Shown here piece after piece: positions 7,040 to 14,154 of a stretch of DNA of 17,353 nt (position 1 is its first letter; each line of letters opens with the position of its first letter). This DNA is from Pseudopelobacter sp964601865. Its GTDB lineage: Bacteria; Desulfobacterota; Desulfuromonadia; Geobacterales; Pseudopelobacteraceae. Both the position numbers and the translations under genes were made by a program. The notes beneath the pieces were generated by a model that made no database searches, was not told the DNA's origin, and saw only the letters and a list, made by a program, of their open reading frames with translations. Location of the stretch: assembly GCA_964601865.1 (NCBI GenBank), contig CAZRPI010000077.1, forward strand, positions 1 to 17,353. Direction: 5' to 3'.

Positions 7040-7339
7040 ATGGAAACTTTTATCATGGAGGTCAGCGAGCAGGACATCAGGCGTGAGCGGGATAAGTCCC
7101 GTGAGTTGCGCAAGAGCCGCTGGTGGCAGAACCGTCTGGCCCAGGGACGCTGCCACTGGTGCGGTGGAGAATTTGCGGCTGCCGAGCTGACCATGGACCA
7201 CATAATACCCCTCTCCCGCGGCGGCAGGGCGTCCCGTAACAATGTGGTGCCGGCCTGCAAACAGTGCAACAGCAACAAGAAGTATCTGCTGCCCATGGAA
7301 TGGGAACAGTACCTGAACCGTGTCGGAACACCGGAGTGA
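7040..7339 (+). CDS. small HNH endonuclease
   Basis: A 99-residue protein with an HNH nuclease fold. Two cysteine pairs for structural zinc (CHWC at 38-41 and CKQC at 73-76) flank the catalytic DHIIPLSRGG (Asp53-His54) and a following N-rich segment with Asn68 and CNSNK. The N-terminal 36 residues are a highly charged helix (RRERDKSRELRKSRWW), a probable nucleic-acid contact. Stand-alone HNH proteins of this size are common, and their targets are mostly unknown. The ATG at 7040 follows AAGAGG at 7027-7032. It begins 35 bases after mutS2 with no visible terminator between, so it is probably in the same transcript. The downstream HAD gene begins just past its stop codon. Confidence 0.85.
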   Translation: METFIMEVSEQDIRRERDKSRELRKSRWWQNRLAQGRCHWCGGEFAAAELTMDHIIPLSRGGRASRNNVVPACKQCNSNKKYLLPMEWEQYLNRVGTPE

Positions 7340-7346
7340 TAAGCCA

Positions 7347-7979
7347 GTGAAACATCCCGAAAGCCGCTACAAGGTCGTAATCTATGATTGTGATGGAGTC
7401 ATGCTGGACTCCCTTGAGTCGAACTATGTCTTTTATAACCGGGTCTTGTCGTCGGTGGGACGCCCGCCCCTTGACCGCACCGACAGCGTGACGCGAACGG
7501 TGCTGCACACCTATTCGTTCAACGACGTCATGGATTATTTCTTTGCCGGCGACGACAGGCGCCACGATGCAATGGCCTTTGCCAAGACCATACACTACCG
7601 TGATCTGGCGCCCTACATGCGCGTGGAAGAGGGGCTTGTGGAGACGCTGGACCGCCTGAGGGGGCATGTTTCTCTGGCGATCTGCACCAACCGCGCCTCA
7701 TCCATGGAGATGATAATCGATGACCTGGGGCTCAACGGCTATTTTTCCTGCGTCATGACCGCGTCGCAGGTCATGAATCCCAAGCCCCATCCTGAACCGT
7801 TGCTCAAGGTACTCAGCCACTTCGGGATCTCGGCCGGCGAGGCTGTTTTCGTGGGGGATGCCGAGGTTGACATGCTGGCCGCTTCCGCCGCGGGCGTGCC
7901 GTTTGTGGCCTACAAATCAAACCTTCCGGTGCCAATCCGTATCGGACACCATGGGGAAATCGTCAACTATCTGTTCTGA
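7347..7979 (+). CDS. HAD-superfamily hydrolase (phosphoglycolate phosphatase-like)
   Basis: A cytoplasmic phosphatase-like protein of 210 residues with all four HAD motifs. The nucleophile motif is DCDGVMLDS (Asp14, Asp16). Motif II is CTNR in the middle. The motif III lysine is in NPKPHPEP, and motif IV is VGDAEVD. A helical cap is inserted between motifs I and II, as in class C1 enzymes such as phosphoglycolate phosphatase (Gph); the substrate cannot be told from sequence. The GTG start at 7347 has GGAG ten bases upstream and lies 7 bases after the HNH stop. A GTG at 7320, overlapping the HNH gene, is possible but has no ribosome binding site. It is the last gene of the release factor-mutS2-HNH unit. 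Confidence 0.85.
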   Translation: MKHPESRYKVVIYDCDGVMLDSLESNYVFYNRVLSSVGRPPLDRTDSVTRTVLHTYSFNDVMDYFFAGDDRRHDAMAFAKTIHYRDLAPYMRVEEGLVETLDRLRGHVSLAICTNRASSMEMIIDDLGLNGYFSCVMTASQVMNPKPHPEPLLKVLSHFGISAGEAVFVGDAEVDMLAASAAGVPFVAYKSNLPVPIRIGHHGEIVNYLF

Positions 7980-7981
7980 CC

Positions 7982-8018
7982 CTCCTGGCCGGCCTTTTGC
8001 TCCGGTTGCCCTCAGGAG
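7982..8018 (+). repeat. inverted repeat after the HAD gene
   Basis: CTCCTG (7982-7987) and CAGGAG (8013-8018) can pair around a 25-base loop that contains GGCCGGCC. It lies 3 bases after the HAD stop codon and has no T-run. It may protect or end the mutS2 unit transcript, but this is a weak call. Confidence 0.25.
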
Positions 8019-8148
8019 AGAACGTAAGGTAACATGGCGTCAAACCGGAAATATCTTGACGCTCTTGACATCCGATGATAGGGTTTCACCCCGCATGCGC
8101 TACGCCACCAATTGAATACCGGTTTCATTCCGATTCTATCCAAATTCA

Positions 8149-8880
8149 ATGAAAAAATCAGTTTTCATACCATCCCTCGTCTTCATGTTTATCGCAGTTT
8201 TCGCCCTGTCCGGTCATTGTCGGACAACGGTCTTTTTCGTTGGCGGGTGGGGAATGACACCGGCCCAGATGGAGTCTTTCTCCAAATCCATTCCCGAGTC
8301 CAGAAAGGTCAAGTTTCTCCTTCCCGAATCGATCGTCGATCTTACCAGACCCTGGTATTGCGCCGATTTGATTTATGAACAGATCAAGAAAAACAATCTC
8401 CTTGAGGACGATCTCTATTTCGTGGCGTTTTCGCTGGGGGGGGTCGTTACCCAGTGGCTTCTGCGCGATCACCCCGAACTTCGTTTGAAGAAACTCGTTC
8501 TGGTGGGAACCCCCATAGGCGGCTACCGGTTCCTCCCTCCCAATCCTTTTTTTTCCAACGATTTTCCCCAGGATCTGCCGATTTATGTCGTAGCGGGGAG
8601 CAAGGGGAGGAAGGCCTGGTTTCTGGGCGAGGTCAACGACGGTGTGGTGGATCTCGAAAGTGCCCTGGCTATCCGAGAGCGGAATCTCAGGGATTTCGCC
8701 GTGTTCCATGCCGACCATAATGAGTTGGAGGAGAATGCGGGGGTCCAGGAACGGATCGCGCAGTGGCTTGACTTGCGCCAGGAGGCGCCGCAGAACGTTG
8801 TGGCAGGAAACGACGCGTTTTCACACTCGTCCCAGGGGTTGAGGACGCTCATGAATCAACCGCTTGCGCTCCCCAACTGA
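8149..8880 (+). CDS. secreted alpha/beta hydrolase (lipase/esterase-like)
   Basis: A 243-residue protein with an N-terminal signal peptide (MKKS followed by a hydrophobic stretch to about residue 22), so it is probably periplasmic or outer membrane-associated. The nucleophile elbow reads AFSLGG (Ser95), a variant of GxSxG with Ala in the first position. Likely triad partners are Asp164 in EVNDGVVDLESA, a pattern typical of lipases, and His190 in HADHNEL. An HPEL segment and KKLVLVGTP follow the elbow as in lipases of this fold. The natural ester substrate is unknown. The ATG at 8149 has no recognisable ribosome binding site; a possible promoter-like pair just upstream would give an almost leaderless message. 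It is separated from the HAD gene by 169 bases and probably forms its own unit. Confidence 0.8.
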   Translation: MKKSVFIPSLVFMFIAVFALSGHCRTTVFFVGGWGMTPAQMESFSKSIPESRKVKFLLPESIVDLTRPWYCADLIYEQIKKNNLLEDDLYFVAFSLGGVVTQWLLRDHPELRLKKLVLVGTPIGGYRFLPPNPFFSNDFPQDLPIYVVAGSKGRKAWFLGEVNDGVVDLESALAIRERNLRDFAVFHADHNELEENAGVQERIAQWLDLRQEAPQNVVAGNDAFSHSSQGLRTLMNQPLALPN

Positions 8881-8983
8881 CCCCGCCTTCGGCCGGAGCG
8901 GCGCGCAGGATGTGGTGCTCCCATTTCCTGAAGCGTTGGCGCCGTCAATCACCCCCCCCGATTCCCGGTGTAGCCTTGACTTC

Positions 8984-9032
8984 CGGCAGACAGACCTCTT
9001 TCTGCCGCGCTCGGGTAATGCCCGGGTAGCGC
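8984..9032 (+). repeat. two adjacent hairpins in the gap before the 9126 gene
   Basis: Hairpin one pairs CGGCAGA (8984-8990) with TCTGCCG (9001-9007), a perfect 7-bp stem. Hairpin two pairs GCGCT (9007-9011) with AGCGC (9028-9032) and, inside it, CGGG (9012-9015) with CCCG (9021-9024). Neither has a T-run. The pair lies between the alpha/beta hydrolase and the promoter of the next gene and may form the 3' end of the hydrolase transcript. Confidence 0.4.
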
Positions 9033-9058
9033 TGCTGAAATGTAAAGCGTTGCAATGG

Positions 9059-9067
9059 TGGTATACT
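9059..9067 (+). promoter_or_regulatory. extended -10 promoter element
   Basis: TGG followed by TATACT (9062-9067) forms an extended -10 box. No good -35 is seen at 17 bases, which is common for extended -10 promoters. The expected start is near 9074, upstream of the secreted-protein gene. Confidence 0.4.
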
Positions 9068-9125
9068 CTCAGACGACAGGGGATTGTATTCAATTGGGGC
9101 GATTCAGCCTGGTTTCTGAGAGCTT

Positions 9126-9743
9126 GTGAAACAATCCGGGGAGGTTGCCATTCGATACCTGGTCCGATTGCTGGTTACACTGATGTTTCTTGCGGGGGCG
9201 TCGTGCGCCTACTGTCAGGATGTTCCCGGACTGGCCGGCTGTGTGACGAAAGTGTTCAGGGAAATCGGCCGCACCGGCAAGTGGTCCGGTAAAGCGTCGG
9301 CCGACTGCCCCGCGAAAACCATCGTTGAAAAGCGTTCCGACGGAATCTTTGTTACGACCTGGTCGTATGATCGGGTCGAGGGGGGGTGGAGCAGAACGGC
9401 TTTTTCCGGCGCAATGGGTTACGGTGAAATCGCCCGGAAAGAGGCTCTTGCCCGTGCCGAAAAGGAGATCGGGGAGAGGGCCGGACATCTCCAGCGCTGT
9501 CTGAATGCCATTCTCAGGGTGAACGACCCCCTCGACTGCCGGGATTACGCGACCAAATCCTATCTGGTTGACGAAGAGAGCGGGACCGAAACGAAGCGGC
9601 TCGTCTGGCTTGACGACAATGGCCGCCACACGGTGGTGGAATACGCTTTCGGAACCACCTCCGCGACACCAACGCCGCCGACCGATCTTTTCTCGGGACA
9701 GCAGTTGCCGCCGGGTACGATCATCGATCTCCGGGTAAAATGA
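9126..9743 (+). CDS. secreted protein of unknown function with conserved-looking cysteines
   Basis: A 205-residue protein I do not recognise. From the GTG at 9126 it begins with a charged stretch, then a hydrophobic signal peptide (about residues 11-29) with a likely cut after GASCA. The mature part has Cys at about 30, 39, 61, 125 and 138, enough for two disulphides, which suits a periplasmic protein. It is mixed alpha/beta with no membrane segment, and it ends in a PTPPTDLF linker and a short GTIIDLRVK tail. The start is uncertain. GTG has no ribosome binding site, whereas a strong GGGGAGG (9138-9144) lies five bases before an in-frame ATT at 9150, which would give a more normal signal peptide. 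It ends 6 bases before the convergent DUF4197 gene. Confidence 0.7.
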   Translation: MKQSGEVAIRYLVRLLVTLMFLAGASCAYCQDVPGLAGCVTKVFREIGRTGKWSGKASADCPAKTIVEKRSDGIFVTTWSYDRVEGGWSRTAFSGAMGYGEIARKEALARAEKEIGERAGHLQRCLNAILRVNDPLDCRDYATKSYLVDEESGTETKRLVWLDDNGRHTVVEYAFGTTSATPTPPTDLFSGQQLPPGTIIDLRVK

Positions 9744-9749
9744 GGCGCC

Positions 9750-10484
9750 CTATTTTCCGAAAACCTTTTTGAGGAGTTCCGTCCCCCGGGCCGCGGGATC
9801 CGTCCTGATCTTCTTTTCCTCCTCTCCGAGCATGGTGAAGAGACCGTCAACCGCCCTGGTTGCGACGTAATTATCAAGATCGAAAACCCCCAGGCTTCCG
9901 GCGAACGGTATTGCCTCGAACTTCTCCTTCAGCTGCGCATAGCTTCTCGTTACCCCCACTTCCCTCATGCTTGCCGTAACCACCGGCTTGAACGCCTTCT
10001 GGATGTCGCTCCCGGTTTTCCGTTTGAAATACTGGGTGGCCGATGTCTTGTCCCCCTGAAGTATCTGCCGGGCATCGTCAAAGGTCATTGCACCGATGGC
10101 GGCGACAAAATGATCGGTTGCCATGGGTGCCGCCTTTTCCGCGGCGCGGTTCATGCTGAGAACGAATTCGTCCACCTCCTTCCGGAAACCGACCTTGGCG
10201 AGAAGGTCGGCCGCGGAACGGATTTTTTCCGGCAGCAGGATCTTGATCATGGGGTTGTTGAAGTATCCGTCGCGTTGCGAAACCGAAGTGACGGCCTTGA
10301 CGGTACCGGTCGAAAGGGCCTCCTTCAGCCCCTTGACGATCGTGGTGTCATCCAGTCCGCTGCCCGGAGCCGAGGAGAGACCGAGCCCCTCGGTCAGGCT
10401 GTCGAAGAAACCGGCCCGGGATGGGGTTGCACCGAAGACAAGCACCAATGCCGCCATGAACAGGAATGAATGCAGACGTTTCAT
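9750..10484 (-). CDS. DUF4197 family secreted protein
   Basis: A 244-residue protein with a clear signal peptide (MKRLHSFLFMAALVLVFGA, cut near PSRA). The mature part is helical and matches what I know of the DUF4197 family: a GFFDSLTEGLGLS start, a GLKEALSTGTVKAV segment, then DGYFNNPMIKILLPE, and a C-terminal LDNYVATRAVDGLFTMLGEEEKKIRTDPAARGTELLKKVFGK. The function of the family is unknown; proteins are expected in the periplasm. The ATG has a strong GGAGGT ribosome binding site and a promoter inside the end of the LysM gene, so it can be expressed separately from that upstream gene. No terminator is visible at its 3' end, where it meets the convergent secreted-protein gene. Confidence 0.85.
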   Translation of the reverse strand: MKRLHSFLFMAALVLVFGATPSRAGFFDSLTEGLGLSSAPGSGLDDTTIVKGLKEALSTGTVKAVTSVSQRDGYFNNPMIKILLPEKIRSAADLLAKVGFRKEVDEFVLSMNRAAEKAAPMATDHFVAAIGAMTFDDARQILQGDKTSATQYFKRKTGSDIQKAFKPVVTASMREVGVTRSYAQLKEKFEAIPFAGSLGVFDLDNYVATRAVDGLFTMLGEEEKKIRTDPAARGTELLKKVFGK

Positions 10485-10564
10485 CAGTTACCTCCACGCG
10501 TTTGTTCTGTTGTAAAAACCGGAGCATTTTCGTTAATATCCGGAGCGGTTGGGTCGCGGTTCAA

Positions 10565-10593
10565 CCGATACGCCGGATCGTTTGCCTTGTCAA
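10565..10593 (-). promoter_or_regulatory. promoter of the DUF4197 gene
   Basis: On the minus strand a perfect TTGACA (10593-10588) is followed after 17 bases by TATCGG (10570-10565), which matches the -10 consensus at three positions. The -35 overlaps the stop codon of the LysM gene. The leader would be about 74 bases. Confidence 0.45.
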
Positions 10594-11585
10594 GGGGCCG
10601 GCTTTTCCCCGGGGACCGGCAGCGGCTTTTCCTGTGGCATCGTCGGTTTTTCGTGTCTGGCGGGCGCCGGCAGGATGGTGAGCCGGAGATCGCGGCCGGG
10701 ATTGCTGATGTCCGGAATTACATAGGTGACGGGAAGCTCTTCTTTCCCCTGCTTCCCGTCGGGCCGTTTGAACGGCGTTCCCAGTCTGTCCAGGATCATT
10801 TCCGTCACCCGGCGTGGCGGTTCGTTCCCCTCAAAGGAGAGCAGCAGCGTGTTGTGACGCGCCAGGAGCCGTTCGGTAGTGTACGTCTCGGCCGGGTTTG
10901 CCCCGCAGAGTGCCACCAGTTTCCGCTCACCGCGCGAGATGGCCACGTTTTCGCTTCGGAGGAAATTGCCGGGGGGGGCGGCGCGCCATCCAAGCTTCTC
11001 CGAGATCTTACTTGCCAGAAGGCAGGGGGAGGCTTCATGCACCTGAATGTCCGCCGTTATCGCCCTGGTGTCCACGGGGGGCGCGGGAACGGGTGGTGAC
11101 GCCTTTGGTGGAGATTCTTCGCGTTTGACGGCCTGTTCCGATGGCGTCTTTCCCGGCAGGGGAAGGGGGATGAGCAGCGTCTGGCCGATGGTCAGTTTGC
11201 GGGTACCCTGGAGGTTGTTCATGCGCATGACCCCGGGGATCAGCCGCTCGGCTGCCGTCTGTGTCAGCCCGTAATGCCCGGTCAGGATCAGCGAGATATT
11301 GTCGCCGCGTCGAACGGTGTAGCTGCTGTTTTCCCCTGTGGCCGTGGTTGCGGCGGGGGAGGCTTCGGGGCTGGGGGATATGGAGGAACGGTGTTTCGGT
11401 TTCGGCCTTGCCCGCTTCGCGGAACCGCGCCGCAACTCCTTGAGATCGATGTCGTATGGGGACTGCCGCAGCTCCTTCAGGTTGATGTCGAACTGCCTCT
11501 GGTCAGCGTTAGCGCCGTGAATGCCGCAAGCCATGAGCGCCAGGAGCGAACAGAGCGTCCGGCCGCATATAAATCGTATCTTCAC
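10590..11585 (-). CDS. secreted LysM domain protein
   Basis: A 331-residue envelope protein. A signal peptide spans residues 1-28 (cut near GANA). Two tandem copies of a 12-residue motif follow at 31-42 and 43-54, sharing the core DI(N/D)LKELR. A basic, proline- and serine-rich linker comes next, then a LysM domain at about 89-140 (YTVRRGDNISLI to IGQTLLIP), which binds peptidoglycan or chitin-like glycans. After another proline-rich linker (141-175) comes a C-terminal region of about 140 residues that I cannot assign, with Cys pairs (SPCLLA, VALCGAN), ending in a proline-rich tail. The GTG start at 11585 follows AGGAGG at good spacing and overlaps the stop codon of the phospholipase-like gene, so the two genes are coupled. 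Confidence 0.8.
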   Translation of the reverse strand: MKIRFICGRTLCSLLALMACGIHGANADQRQFDINLKELRQSPYDIDLKELRRGSAKRARPKPKHRSSISPSPEASPAATTATGENSSYTVRRGDNISLILTGHYGLTQTAAERLIPGVMRMNNLQGTRKLTIGQTLLIPLPLPGKTPSEQAVKREESPPKASPPVPAPPVDTRAITADIQVHEASPCLLASKISEKLGWRAAPPGNFLRSENVAISRGERKLVALCGANPAETYTTERLLARHNTLLLSFEGNEPPRRVTEMILDRLGTPFKRPDGKQGKEELPVTYVIPDISNPGRDLRLTILPAPARHEKPTMPQEKPLPVPGEKPAP

Positions 11586-12511
11586 ACACTCCTCCTGTCA
11601 GACAATCCTCTTTTCATTTCACGCATGCCGACGTCGCGCAGGCCGGTCAGGAGATTGACGCCCGGAGACTCTTCCAGGGCTGCAGCCAGACTTCCCAGGT
11701 CATCGATACGCCTGAAAATGGCTACAGTCTTTTCTACCGTTTCTCCGGCCAGATCGTCAACGGAAGCTTTTTGCGTTGCCCCCGAAACCGGATGCCGCCA
11801 CTCGCGGACCTGGTCGATCATCCTCCGGTGGGCGGCGCCGGACGGATCCAGGGGATAGAACAGGTGGCGCTGGTCCCTGAACGGGGAGCCGGGCAGATTC
11901 CCGAGGATTACCGCGGCAATTTTCCACAGGGGCCGGTCGTACATCGACTGGTACCGGCAGTGCAGCTCCAGGGCATGTTCAATTGCGGCCAAAGGCAGCT
12001 CTCCAGCCGGATCGAACAGGATGGCGGCTGCCGTTACAAGTGTTTGCCGGGTTTGAACGGTTATCAGTCCGTCGAGACGGCGCGCCGGCGGAACGGAACC
12101 GCGGTGCATGAAATGGACGTCAAGCGCGGTTTCCAGACGGTAATGCATGCCGATGGCATCGACTCCGGTCAGGGCGTACACATAGGGATGAAACACGCTG
12201 TCGGCAGTTATGTGGCTCACCACACCCAGCAGGCATGCCAGCAGATCATGGGGAATGCCCTCTGGATGTCGGCCCGCGGCGTTGATGAGAGGCGCGAAAC
12301 TGTTGCCCCTGGCATCGTGGAAGCGGTCAGCCAGCCGGAGGGCCGTTCTGCTGTGCGGGCCGCGGATGAGGTGCAGCAAAGTGTCCGGAAGAACCGCGCC
12401 GCCCAGGTAAACCGATTGATTGTCCCGGATGATTCCGGAGATGCGGCTGCTCCCGCTCAGACCGTTCAGTGTGCGTTCCGCCAGAATCCAGTGGCTTATC
12501 TCTTTCGGCAT
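11582..12511 (-). CDS. zinc-dependent phospholipase C-like protein
   Basis: A 309-residue, mostly helical protein resembling the zinc-dependent phospholipase C / S1-P1 nuclease-like fold. Metal-ligand type residues appear in the expected order: His7 (EISHWIL), LPDT near 41-44, His100 and Asp104 (GVVSHITADSVFHPYVY, which also has His108), and the HYRLETALDVHF segment (His123, Glu127, Asp131). No signal peptide is evident, so a cytoplasmic location or non-standard export must be assumed. The ATG at 12511 has GGAG six bases upstream; an in-frame GTG at 12547 is less likely. Its stop codon overlaps the LysM GTG start, implying that the two act together, perhaps in the envelope. The real substrate is unknown; many family members have not been tested. 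Confidence 0.75.
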   Translation of the reverse strand: MPKEISHWILAERTLNGLSGSSRISGIIRDNQSVYLGGAVLPDTLLHLIRGPHSRTALRLADRFHDARGNSFAPLINAAGRHPEGIPHDLLACLLGVVSHITADSVFHPYVYALTGVDAIGMHYRLETALDVHFMHRGSVPPARRLDGLITVQTRQTLVTAAAILFDPAGELPLAAIEHALELHCRYQSMYDRPLWKIAAVILGNLPGSPFRDQRHLFYPLDPSGAAHRRMIDQVREWRHPVSGATQKASVDDLAGETVEKTVAIFRRIDDLGSLAAALEESPGVNLLTGLRDVGMREMKRGLSDRRSV

Positions 12512-12537
12512 CGCTTGCTCCGCATGAGGATGGGGTG

Positions 12538-12570
12538 CCAGGACCACCCGTGTTCCTTGGTGGTTCCTGG
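12538..12570 (-). repeat. hairpin in the divergent promoter region
   Basis: CCAGGACCACC (12538-12548) pairs with GGTGGTTCCTGG (12559-12570), giving 11 pairs with one bulged base around a 10-base loop. It lies about 27 bases before the phospholipase-like ATG, between two divergent genes, so it could be an operator or a 5' leader structure. There is no T-run. Confidence 0.45.
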
Positions 12571-12635
12571 AATATCATGTGTATGCGATTGATTCCGGTC
12601 AGCCATCGTGGTAGCCTGTGGTGTAAGAGGAACCC

Positions 12636-13370
12636 ATGACGTCAAGACAGGAATACGATCTGATGGATGCCTGCCGCATCCTGTTTCCCGCCGCCGAGAT
12701 CAACCGGGATTTTCTCTCCTATATCCAGGCCGAGGGGTTGAAAAACGCCTATCGCAACCGGGTCTGGGAGTGCCATCCCGACGCCTGTGGTGAAGACGCG
12801 GATCAGGCGGCACGAACCGAACTTTTCAGGCGTTCGGTGGAGGCTTACAACCTTCTCAGTGAGTATCTCAGGGAGCGCAAGGCTCGTCCCCGTCTGCGTT
12901 ACCCGGAGCCGAGGAAAAAAACTGTTTCACCGGTTGCCGCGAGGCCCGGACCGGTACCGGGTGAGCATTACTACCGCGGGCCTTTTCCCGTCATCGAGCT
13001 GAAATTGGGCCTGTACCTCTACTACAGTGGAGTGGTGTCCTACCAGGCGGTTGTACGGGCCATCATCTGGCAACGTGATCAGCGCCCTCCCCTGGGCGCT
13101 TTTGCCCGTAAGTGGGGGTGGCTGAGTGAGGCGGATGTGTCGGCGATCCTGGCCGCAACCGAAATAGCCGGCTCCTTTGGGGAGCGGGCGGTTGCCCTCG
13201 GGATGCTGACTCAGTCCCAGCTCAATCTGATCCTGCTTCACCAGCGCTCGATGCAGCAGCAGATCGGCCGCTATTTCGTGAAAGAGGGGCTGGTGAGCGA
13301 ACTGGCGCTTCGCCAGCATCTGCGCGGCATGGCCAGGCACAACGCCGCAATCCGCGAATCCCGCCTGTAG
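12636..13370 (+). CDS. J-domain protein with C-terminal secretion-ATPase N-domain-like repeats
   Basis: A 244-residue cytoplasmic protein. The N-terminal ~85 residues resemble a J domain: a helix (LKNAYRNRVWE), the HPD tripeptide at 47-49, which stimulates Hsp70 ATPase, and a second helix (LFRRSVEAYNLLSEYL). A basic linker (80-110) follows. The C-terminal half (about 115-240) has repeated units of the type LG.....G.(V/L)(S/T)...(V/L)..(I/A)L..Q, for example FGERAVALGMLTQSQLNLILLHQR and IGRYFVKEGLVSELALRQ. These recall the N-terminal domains of type II secretion or pilus ATPases (MshEN/GspE-N), which in some proteins bind cyclic di-GMP. The function is unknown; an adaptor bringing DnaK to an assembly is an inference. 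The ATG at 12636 follows AGAGGA. Confidence 0.75.
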   Translation: MTSRQEYDLMDACRILFPAAEINRDFLSYIQAEGLKNAYRNRVWECHPDACGEDADQAARTELFRRSVEAYNLLSEYLRERKARPRLRYPEPRKKTVSPVAARPGPVPGEHYYRGPFPVIELKLGLYLYYSGVVSYQAVVRAIIWQRDQRPPLGAFARKWGWLSEADVSAILAATEIAGSFGERAVALGMLTQSQLNLILLHQRSMQQQIGRYFVKEGLVSELALRQHLRGMARHNAAIRESRL

Positions 13371-13533
13371 AACGCAACGACGATACCGAAGGCGTTTCCT
13401 TTCCCGTCCCACGAATGCTCTTCCCCCGTATTTCCCCTGGCAGGCTTGATTTCCCTACCGATTGTGACAGTCGTCATCTCCATGGCTGTCTTCTGGGGGC
13501 TACGCCACGGGCCGACAGGTGCATGGCGGTGGT

Positions 13534-14154
13534 TTACTGCTTTGTACGCCCCTGGCGGGCGCGGGGCAGGGACCAGTTGTACCGCACTGCCAGCAGTCGC
13601 AGCAGAATCACCGTGAAGGCCGAGGCCAGCAGTACCGCCGTCCTCGGCGCGCCCGTGTGGTACAGGAGGGTCATCAGCAATCCGCCGGCCAGACACGCCG
13701 AAGCGTAGACCTCTTTCTGGAGCACCATGGGGACCCGGTTGGAGAGCACGTCGCGGATCATACCTCCGGCCGTAGCGGTCATTACACCGGCCATCACAGA
13801 GCCGACATATCCGAAATGGAATTCCAGAGCCTTGCCGGTGCCGATGACCACAAACGTGCCCAGGCCGACCGCATCGAAAAAAGTCAGCGGATGCGTGAAG
13901 CGGCTCAGTCCGCGGTGGAACAGGAATACCAGCAGCGAAACCGCGATGGAGATGTAGAGATAGGTTTCGTTCTTGAATATGAAGGGCGGGGTGTCGCCCA
14001 GCAGCAGATCCCGAACCGTTCCCCCACCGGTTGCGGTCACGAGTCCCAGAACCAGAACCCCGAAAACGTCCATATCCCGGCGGACAGCCGCCAAAGCGCC
14101 TGATGCCGCAAACGCCGCGGTTCCGAGAAGATCGAGGCAGTAGAGAAGATTCAT
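13534..14154 (-). CDS. TRIC/UPF0126 family membrane protein (YadS-like)
   Basis: A 206-residue integral membrane protein made of two homologous halves of about three membrane helices plus one extra. Each half carries the family signature: TATGGGTVRDLLLGD in the first and TATAGGMIRDVLSNRVP in the second. This family is related to trimeric intracellular cation channels; bacterial members have been described as ion channels or small-molecule transporters, so the transported species is left open. The ATG at 14154 overlaps the stop codon of the upstream zinc-ribbon gene (ATGA), and there is no independent ribosome binding site, so translation is coupled to that gene. No terminator is visible at its 3' end, which converges with the J-domain gene 163 bases away. 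Confidence 0.9.
   Translation of the reverse strand: MNLLYCLDLLGTAAFAASGALAAVRRDMDVFGVLVLGLVTATGGGTVRDLLLGDTPPFIFKNETYLYISIAVSLLVFLFHRGLSRFTHPLTFFDAVGLGTFVVIGTGKALEFHFGYVGSVMAGVMTATAGGMIRDVLSNRVPMVLQKEVYASACLAGGLLMTLLYHTGAPRTAVLLASAFTVILLRLLAVRYNWSLPRARQGRTKQ

Noticed and set aside
13371..13396. Terminator after the J-domain gene
   Set aside because: AACGC/GCGTT is only 5 bp with a 16-base loop and no proper T-run.
13271..13696. 141-residue open frame on the minus strand between and over convergent genes
   Set aside because: The piece in the gap (about 13390-13490) looks faintly protein-like, but the frame is antisense to the J-domain gene end and overlaps the TRIC gene, with a poor ribosome binding site.
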